Source of the DNA: Shinisaurus crocodilurus
Taxonomy: Eukaryota > Chordata > Lepidosauria > Squamata > Shinisauridae
Length of the DNA: 64,000 nt
Assembly (NCBI GenBank): GCA_021292165.1
Contig: CM037879.1
Coordinates: 34,925,619-34,989,618 of the forward strand
Reading direction: 5' to 3'
Under the pieces are notes generated by a model. It was not told where the DNA came from. It worked only from the letters and a program-made list of their open reading frames with translations, and made no database searches. This document shows, piece by piece, positions 56,900-64,000 of the stretch; positions within the stretch are counted from its first letter, which is position 1; every line of letters begins with the position of its first letter. A program made the position numbers and the translations under genes.

Positions 56900-57424
56900 T
56901 AGGGATGTCACCGCGAATATTGGGGGGCTTGAGCGGGCCGAAATTGGCCCCGCTTGCAGCCCCCCGATATTTGCAGCGACTCACGGGCCTACCTTGCTGC
57001 CAGCTCATCTGCCTCTTGGTGTGTCGCGCTGCGCCACCCGCGCAGGCTCCCATCACGTCATTTCCGGCTGTGCCACGACGGGCCCTGCGCAGACGTGGCT
57101 GAACCCTGTTGCTGCTGTTTTGGCATAGAAACCAGGGCAACAGGGCTTAAAACGGCCATCGGCTGTTTTAAGCCCTGTTGCCCTGGTTTCTATGCCAAAA
57201 CTGCAGCAACGGGTCAGCCGTGTTGGCGCAGGGCCCGTCGCGTCACTTCCAGCCAGCCGGAAGTGATGTGACAGGAGCCCACGCGAGTGGCGCGGTTGCC
57301 CAAGTGGCACAGAGAGCAGTCGGAGAGCCCCTCCACGCCGCGGAGAATTCGAGGATCGGGCGGGGCCATGGTGTGGAGAGCCGAGGCAATTCGGGGGGGC
57401 ATCAAGGTACGAAATGCACCGCTA
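56900..57424. mobile_element. GC-rich hAT-like element with a large hairpin
   Basis: The left end TAGGGATGTCACC and right end TGCACCGCTA are inverted. ACAGCAAG/ACAGCAAA flank it (56892-56899, 57425-57432), an 8-bp duplication with one difference. Between 57040 and 57290 two GC-rich arms pair, with a perfect 36-nt inner stem on each side of 'GGCCATCGGCT'. It is the same family as 12128-12511 and 26367-26558. The open frames inside are chance effects of GC-richness. Confidence 0.7.
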
Positions 57425-57432
57425 ACAGCAAA

Positions 57433-58224
57433 AGATAACACACGCAGGTGGTTTAACGAGTGTGTGCAGGTCCATCTTCATGAAATGGAATTTTTACAGG
57501 CAGCTAGAACACAAAAGAAAAATGGATTTCTTGACAGAGGCACTCAGTGGTCAATGAATGGGACCCCTAAAAATGGCAACATGCAACCCTTTTAGGCCTG
57601 AAATGGCTCAATCACTGCATGAGAAATAAATCAATGGATTCATGAAAAAAATATGTTATTGATGACAACATCCAACATTAGGATACTAACCAGGACTTTG
57701 AGCACGTGTGTAACTTACAGTACCAGGTCAGGCAATAGACATGATATCTCCCGACAAGCATGATTGTTCTGGTTTCTACATGGTTGTTTTCAGAGGGCCC
57801 TTCTGCATCCCAGTGTGACATTGCAGAGCAAATATGTCTACAGAGTTAGGACATGGAGGATGTTTTGGTCTCACTACTTTGGTGTCAGTTCCCAACCATA
57901 CTCAGCACAGGGATACCCATAAGAGAATCTCCTTAGATTTGATATTAGGAGCCGAGATGTTCTAGCATTGCCAAGAAAGCATCAGCTAGTTTGGCTTGAG
58001 GGCAACCATGTTAGCATTTTTGGCTTTCCAGGATCATACCTAGGGACTAACAGTTCCCATTATTTGGGCAGCATGGCTGTCCAAGGTCTATATTCTTCAC
58101 CAGAGAGGCATGAGTAGGGCCGGACAAATATATCTCCTTCCCACCTTCACTGGATGAAATGTTCACACTTCCCACTGTGAAAATGATGGGGAGAAGGACA
58201 GGGACTTCAGTTCTGTTCCCCACA
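57433..58224. other. Intron 6, no gene seen
   Basis: Non-coding. No element or exon was recognised. Confidence 0.4.
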
Positions 58225-59178
58225 CCTCAAAAAAATATTGTAGAGTTGTAAAAGATGAAGAAAAGGGCAACCACCAAAATGATCAAGGGACTGAAGCTCC
58301 CCTGTGAGAAAAGGTTACAATGTCTGGGACTGTTTAGCTTAGAAAAAAGCAAGTGAGGGGAGACATGATAGAGGTGTTCAAAATTATGCATGGTGTGGAG
58401 AAAGTGGATAGGGAGACATTTTTCTCCTCTCATGATACTAGAACTCGGGGTCATCCCATGAAATTGAATGGTGGGAGATTCAGGACAGACAAAAGGATGT
58501 ATTTCTTCACACAGTGCATCGGAACGTATGAGATTTTTTATTTTTGCTTGCAAAACCTGTGAGCATGACCCATTCGAAGCTCCAAACATGAGCTCAGGCA
58601 CATGTCCATTGCAAATATTTGCAAATTGATGAACACATGCTTGCGTTCATCTTGTTCCCAATTCCCAGTTTGATTTGCGTTGATTTCTTAATTTCCTCCA
58701 TAGACTAAGTGGGGCTGATTCAGTCCACTGAGGAAATTTGGGGAGGTTTGTGCAAATCTCCTGTTCGATTGCTGCTCGATTTGTGCAAGTTTCCCATTCG
58801 CACAGAGCTAACAGCGATAGCAAATGCAAATGGGAATCTGGCACAAGACGAGCAGCAAGACAATGTTTGGAGAATCCTGGCAATCTCGAACATTGCTTGT
58901 TCGTCCATCCCTGCGACAGCTTTAAAAGGGGACTGGACAATTTCATGGAGGATAAATGATCAATGGCTACTAGTCATCACGATGGCTACATACTACCTAT
59001 ATGTCTATATGTCTCTGACTGTATACTCGTTGCTGGGGAACATGAGTGGGAAGGTGCTATTGCAGTTATATCCTACTTTTTTTTACTTCCCACAGGCAGC
59101 TGGTTGGCTACTGTGTGAACAGAATGTTGGATGAGATGGACCATTGGTCTGATCCAGCATGGCTCTTCTTATGTCCTC
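58225..59178 (+). mobile_element. CR1 LINE 3' part with internal insertion
   Basis: CR1 words: 'AAGAAAAGGGCAACCACCAA', 'AGACATGATAGAGGTGTTCA', then 'GGGAGATTCAGGACAGACAA'. CR1 resumes near 58914 ('CTTTAAAAGGGGACTGGAC') and ends 'CTGATCCAGCATGGCTCTTC', 'TTATGT'. The middle (58531-58912) is foreign: a hAT-like relative whose right end is 'CGTCCATCCCTGCG'. Part of CR1 (the 'KLWNSLP' segment) is missing at the join. Confidence 0.75.
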
Positions 59179-59622
59179 CCCATCCATGGTGATCCCAAAC
59201 TGATTTACTCTAGAGTAAAAAGGAAGATAAGGCTGAGCTACATGCTACATAATTAATGTAGCATGTAGTTTGACCCTAGCCCATGAGAGAATATAATCAT
59301 ACCTTGGGGATGAACTGCTTTTCTACATTCCAAAAGTAAAGCATGCCCTACCTCAGAATCATTGGAAAAAAGGAAATCTGAGCTTGCTATTAATTTCCAT
59401 TCCCTGGGGTTCTGCGGTTGGTAGTCTTCCCACCCACGTAAAAAGAAAATATGAGAGAGAGAGAATGAGCCTAATAAGCAGAGGTGAAAGTATGAGCTGG
59501 TGGCCTCTAGTTTGTTCTTTTTTGATAGGTGAATTTAGCAGCATCCAGCTTAGATATTCAGAATCTAGCTTAGATATTCAGAACCCACAATGGGGGAAAA
59601 AAAGAAACATTTCTATGATTAA
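59179..59622. other. Intron 6, no gene seen
   Basis: Non-coding. A small palindrome, CATGCTACATAATTAATGTAGCATG, lies at about 59241-59265. Confidence 0.4.
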
Positions 59623-59728
59623 GGGCACAATTCTATGCAAGTTTAGACAGAAAAAAGGTCTACAACTCCCAGCATGCCCCAGCCAGTTGCAGGCCATTTT
59701 TCTGTCTAAACTTGCATAGATTGCACCC
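59623..59728. mobile_element. Palindromic Harbinger-type MITE (106 bp)
   Basis: TIRs GGGCACAATTCTATGCAAG and CTTGCATAGATTGCACCC, flanked by TAA on both sides (59620-59622, 59729-59731). It has the same inner palindrome as 5876-5994 but lost part of the right inner arm. Confidence 0.78.
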
Positions 59729-59731
59729 TAA

Positions 59732-60409
59732 GAGATCCTATTCTTCAGTGTGCACTTTTCAGTGTGCTTATACTATTAAATGTTTTTTCTTGTGCTTCTT
59801 ATATATACTTTTCACTTGTTAGGGCTAGGTGGCTTTCTTCCAGACTCAGTCTTGAAGCTGAGGGGAAGCCCCTCGGTGCTGTTTTTGCAGGAAACCCTGT
59901 TTGTCAGCCAAGAGGAGGGACTTCCCAAAAGTAAAGACTGCCCCACCCCAGAACCCCTGAGTTTTACAGTAAGTTCAGATTTTCCTTTTAACTGTCAAAT
60001 GTATGTGTAGTGTACTTCATAGTAGTTTGAATGCATTAACATATCATTTTTAGACTAAAAATGTTTGCTTTGAAGAAGCTGAAAACACCTGGAGTTGGAA
60101 TTATTCTAGTGCAGCTGTGCTCTTTACTTTGGCTAAAGCTCAGCACCTCTTTTCTATTATACGTCAGGGTATATTACACATCAGCGTCTTCAACTCTTGC
60201 CTTCTGCCAAAGGATGAATCAATCATAATGTAAGTGTTCCATAATGATATTTCCTGAGAAGATAGGTTTTTTATTCTGGCATGTTCCAAGCTCCATTCCT
60301 TTGCAGCAATGTTAAAAGGATACCTGTATGGATTTAGGTTTTAGCAGAATCTGAACTAAAGTACAGATATTATGAGTTGTCTTAAACATTAATGCTTTTT
60401 TTGCTCTAG
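59732..60409. other. Intron 6 end, no gene seen
   Basis: Non-coding up to the exon 7 acceptor. Includes an open stretch at 59816-60010 that I could not link to any family. Confidence 0.4.
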
Positions 60410-60608
60410 GTCACTTCAGATTAACTGGGCATCACCAGGACAGCCAAATGGCATTATCCTAGGATACAATCTCTTGCGTACAGCTCACAATCGGTGCATT
60501 GTGGCACAGAAGCTATCAAAACACCAAAGTTGGGGAGCATGTCTTTCTTTGGAATGTGGTATCCATGAAAACATCTGTGGAGGATCGTGCTATAATCCAC
60601 AGTTTAAG
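60410..60608 (+). CDS. USH2A: USH2A exon 7 of 7, FN3 start and entry to Cys-rich region
   Basis: A 199-bp exon with acceptor TTTGCTCTAG ending at 60409 and donor GTAATA at 60609. After completing Arg it reads SLQINWASPGQPNGIILGYN, a repeat start. It then departs from the FN3 pattern into a cysteine-containing segment (RC, AC, EC, IC, SC) ending at CYNPQFK in phase 0. In mammals this repeat is split by a long cysteine-rich insertion, and this exon is its first part. The cysteine segment is more divergent than the FN3 part. The next exon is beyond the window or unrecognised. Confidence 0.88.
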
Positions 60609-60650
60609 GTAATATCAAATAACATGATGTTTTGACCTTTAAAGCTTTAA

Positions 60651-60718
60651 ACATATGGGGTGGGTTAGGATTTTGTACTGTTTTGTACTGTTTTTAATTG
60701 TTTTTTATACTGTTTTTT

Positions 60719-60758
<40 letters not shown>

Positions 60759-60845
60759 CTGTATTTTATTGGATTGTACATCGCTCAGAGTGGCCGGATG
60801 TCTGGCCAGATGGACGATTCATAAATACAATAAATAAATAAATAA
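60651..60845 (+). mobile_element. L2 LINE 3' tail with (TG)n
   Basis: 'ATGGGGTGGGTTAGGATTTT', then a TGTACTG region expanded into (TG)n at 60723-60755, then 'TGTACATCGCTCAGAGTGGC', 'CTGGCCAGATGGACGATTCA' and an (AAATA)n tail. It is the 3' end of the family at 49187-50835, starting about 40 bp after the exon 7 donor. Confidence 0.82.
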
Positions 60846-61714
60846 ACAAACAAACAAACAAACAATCTGGGACATGGATATCTTAAGGACCAACTACCCC
60901 CATATGAACCTACTTGTATATTAAGCTCTGGGTATCTCCACCATCAGAGGAGGGTGGTTATCAAAGACAAGGGCTTTTTGGTCAGTCACCTACATTATTA
61001 ATTTTAAGTTAAACAGTTTTCTGTTCAGCAAGGCTTTTGGGGCAGTATCCAATGCTGTCACAGCATTCATTTTAATGTTGTGCTATTAATATTGTACCAA
61101 CAGCACCGCAACATCATTAGTTCTTGCTAGGCAATGGGAAAAAGTGGTGATTTGCCACCAAAAGTCTGAAATAAACCGCCCTTGTTTAGCTCTTGTTTTC
61201 TCTTTCTATACTGTATTTCAGATTTCCATTCTCTGTTTTTTTATCTATAATCTATGAATCTTGTTTTATTGCAATACATTGTTTTATTATTTGTTTTGAT
61301 GTGCGTTGTAGGCCTGCATTGGTAGAAAGCTCGTGGGATATAATCATTTATAATAAGTTTTATATTTCCCTTTCAGAACATTTCACTTTAAATGTTATAA
61401 ATCAGTCTACTACAGCAGGGGTGCAGAATCCCAACTTGGGATTCCAGTCTGGCCTTGTGGGATTCCCAAGGAGGCCATGACCCCTTTTCCCCAACCACCT
61501 ATTGTTTGTAGTTTCCTGGCTTTTGTGCAGTTTTATCTCCAATTCTACAAGGTTGAAATGCCTCTCCTAAGGCTTAGTTACTGGCACGAAGAACTTTGAA
61601 CTAAAATAACCTGGTATTTTGGGCCCACCCCAGTGACCTTTGGCCCCACCCACCACTGGAATGTGGCCCTGAAAGTTTCTGTGAAGTGAAATTTGGCCCT
61701 CAGCCTGAAAGTTC
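60846..61714. other. Downstream intron, no gene seen
   Basis: Non-coding. Near 61033 a single end like that of 9835-10128 ('GGCAGTATCCAATGCTGT'). 61415-61700 is a decayed repeat also present around 44750-45080 in reverse ('ACTGGAATGTGGCCCTGAAA' against 'GGGCTGCATTCCATTCTGG'). Confidence 0.4.
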
Positions 61715-62222
61715 TGGGCACCACACTTTAAGAAGGATGTAGACAAACTGGAGAGGGTTCAGAGGAGGGCAACAAGGATGATAAAGGGACTGGAAACAAG
61801 GCCCTATGAGGAGAGACTGAAAGAATTGGGCATGTTTAGCCTTCAGAAGAGGAGACTGAGGGGAGATATGATCGCACTCTTCCAGTACTTGAAGGGATGT
61901 CACACAGAGGAGGGCTGGGCCAGGATCTCTTCTCGATCATCCCAGTTTGCAGGACATGGAATAATGGGCTCAAGTTACAGGAACCTAGATTCCACCTAAA
62001 CATCAGGAAAAATTTCCTGACTGTCAGAGCAATAAGACAATGGAACCAACTACCTAGGGAGGTGGTGGGCTCTCCCAATCTGGAGGCATTCAAGATGCAG
62101 CTGGACAGCCATCTGTCGGGGATGCTTTGACCTGGATTCCTGCATTGAGCAGGGGGTTGTACTCGATGGCCTTGTAGGCCCCTTCCAACTCTACTTTTCT
62201 ATGATTCTATGATTCTATGAAA
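61715..62222 (+). mobile_element. CR1 LINE 3' end
   Basis: Encodes the CR1 C-terminal signature ([21 protein letters not shown], then [20 protein letters not shown] and [12 protein letters not shown]) followed by the 3' UTR (GCATTGAGCAGGGGGTTGTA, CTTGTAGGCCCCTTCCAACT) and the terminal TTCTATGATTCTATGA repeats that mark the CR1 3' end. Confidence 0.88.
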
Positions 62223-62244
62223 GCAGTTCTGTATCCCTGTACTA

Positions 62245-62247
<3 letters not shown>

Positions 62248-62282
<35 letters not shown>
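62248..62282. repeat. (TG)n microsatellite
   Basis: An uninterrupted TG run, 35 bp, after the CR1 end. Confidence 0.9.
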
Positions 62283-62438
62283 CAGAAACATTTTCTGAAA
62301 ACATTTTAAATCCATACATTCAAACTGTTGTAATATTTAGTCAGCAATGAATTCAGTAGTTTGCCACAAGCTTCAGTCCTCCATCTGTAGAATAAGGATA
62401 ATACTGTCCAATCTTACAGGACTGTAGTGAGTATATTA

Positions 62439-62833
62439 GGGCACAATCCTATGTCCGCCTGACATTGTCTGGGTTGCCATAGGATTATTCAGAGCCCTAG
62501 CTCCGAGGTCGTGCGACCTGAGAGCTAGGACTCCGAACACTGAGCCCCCAGCCCCCTCACAGCTGGCATGGAAAAAAATGCATTGGCTGCCTCTCCAAGG
62601 TTGCAAATCAGCCTCGGGGAGCAGGTGAAGAGGCAGGGAGGAGAGGGAGGGGGAGGATGCCGGGAATTACGCCATATCCAAACAGCGCACCAGCCTCCTT
62701 CCCTCCCCCTCCCCAGTGCTTCATCTATACGGAGATCGCCACCACCACACCTCTCGCTCAGTGTTGGGTGCACATAAGCCTCCATGTCCGGATGCTTATG
62801 TGCAGCAAGGGTGGAGGTCATTGGATCACACTG
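62439..62833. mobile_element. PIF/Harbinger-like non-autonomous element (395 bp)
   Basis: The left end GGGCACAATCCTATG and right end CATTGGATCACACTG are inverted. It is flanked by TTA at 62436-62438 and 62834-62836. The interior 'GGCTGCCTCTCCAAGGTTGC' and 'CCAGCCTCCTTCCCTCCCCC' blocks match 2302-2761. It includes an inner inverted pair (GCACATAAGC / GCTTATGTGC). Confidence 0.7.
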
Positions 62834-62836
62834 TTA

Positions 62837-64000
62837 ATGAGCTAACATATGTGACATGGTTTGAACCAGTGCTATGTGTAAATACTAACATTTTGTTAGC
62901 ACAATGTCCATAATTATGGCAGAATGTGAGAGAGGATCACTTTTATATAATAGTATATGTTTAGAAATAAAATAAGCATTATAAAAAGCAAGTGTATATC
63001 CCTATTCCCAGTTGTACACCCTGAAGGATCCCTATTCAACAGAGCATAAATGCTCCATATTTACACCCATTTCTGTAGCATGGATTTTCATGCTGCTGTT
63101 CTGCGATTATGGTGGCTATTATTACCAGCATATGCTACTGCAACTTAAATGTTGCACTGGCACAGCCTGATACAGTGATTTTATTTATACACTCCCATGC
63201 CAGCCCAGCACAGTTGCTCCACCATATCTACTTCCTTCTATATGCACATCAATTTCCAATAGTATTGTGCTACCTATATTTATTTGAAAAAATGACAATA
63301 AAAAGGGTGAGGAGATGCTTATAGAGCTTCCTCTAGTGCATTTTAGTCTTATCATTTATCAAAATCTGCATGGCAAATATTAGTTTATTGGGATGATTAT
63401 ATGCCTTTTTGGAGACTTGCTTGATTGAATGATTTGATGCTGCTTTACAGGAAATCCATTTAGTTTCAGCTACAAGTGGGTGGTTGTTTACGTGACAATG
63501 ATGAGCAACTCTGAACGTGGGCCTATCATGGTTTGTCAGAAATATTTTTAAATTATGGTCATTTGCAGATTAATGGTCATATTAGTTGCAGTTTAGGAGT
63601 AGGATCAATATTGTAGTCAGAGAGTAGGAGTCTGTACACGGTTTTTTTTATTGACAAATGAGGTAGAAAACTCTTAGTTTGAAGGTAAGATTCAATGTAA
63701 TGAAATAATGTCCCTATTTGTCAACAGCATCATCACACATGCAATGACAGTGTGTATTCATAAGGTATGCTGTCAGACAAGACAGCAATTAGGAAAGTGA
63801 GTTATCTGAGTGATTCACATCAAAATATAAATTACAGCAGCTGACACAGCTTTAGCTTTGTGTTGCATTTATTATTTGGGAAGTTAGCCCTCTTATTGTA
63901 AACCTTCCTTGGTCTCATCTGTAAGTATAAATATACATTTTAACTTTTTTGAGAATCCTACTTAGTACAGGGCCTTTTTAGCGAATTTAGTACATTGATA
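62837..64000. other. Downstream intron, no gene seen
   Basis: AT-rich non-coding DNA to the end of the window. No exon of the cysteine-rich usherin block was recognised. Confidence 0.45.

Noticed and set aside
56811..57595. Overlapping open frames on both strands in GC-rich DNA
   Set aside because: They fall in a GC-rich foldback element, where stop codons are rare by composition; the mirrored frames reflect the inverted repeat.
59816..60010. Possible exon ending in a GTAAG-like donor (CAGTAAGTT near 59968)
   Set aside because: Its translation shows no FN3 or cysteine pattern, and inclusion is not needed for the frame between exons 6 and 7.

Overview
The window is vertebrate nuclear DNA. 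It lies inside one large gene and is filled with transposable elements. The only host gene I can support is USH2A (usherin) on the + strand. Seven consecutive exons (22845-60608) join with matching splice phases into 449 uninterrupted codons of fibronectin type III (FN3) repeats, just ahead of the cysteine-rich block that splits the FN3 array in mammalian usherin. No start or stop codon of the gene lies here. The first 22.8 kb is the upstream intron, and everything after 60608 is the next intron. There is nothing bacterial or viral.

The repeats suggest a reptile, most likely a squamate (inference): CR1 and L2 LINEs, an I/Vingi-like LINE, a DIRS element, a Helitron, CORE-SINEs of MIR type, PIF/Harbinger MITEs and many 'TAGGGATG' hAT-like non-autonomous elements. 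CR1 dominates the LINE tails, which is typical of sauropsids.

Layout. 1-15.8 kb: Harbinger and hAT-like non-autonomous elements, a Helitron carrying a 30-bp minisatellite (8435-9555), and a minus-strand CR1 (11689-13806) interrupted by a GC-rich element with a target duplication. 15863-22170: a nearly full-length DIRS-type tyrosine-recombinase retrotransposon with inverted terminal repeats, an internal complementary region, gag, RT/RNase H/methyltransferase and YR frames. It is inactivated by frameshifts, stop codons and a 474-bp insertion inside YR. 22.8-31 kb: usherin exons 1 and 2 around a dead I/Vingi-like LINE. 31-45 kb: exons 2-6, with foldback elements, L2 fragments and SINEs. 44.6-60.4 kb: a 15.8-kb intron with a nested CR1/hAT/L2 complex, including a 249-bp patch copied between neighbouring elements, more hAT-like elements and an L2 reverse transcriptase frame that is still open. 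60.4-64 kb: exon 7, a CR1 3' end and a Harbinger-like element.

I found no new multi-gene system. The most unusual structures are the DIRS element with its readable circle-junction copy, the 249-bp template-switch-like patch inside a young L2, and a 164-bp foldback insertion with 14-bp flanking direct repeats.
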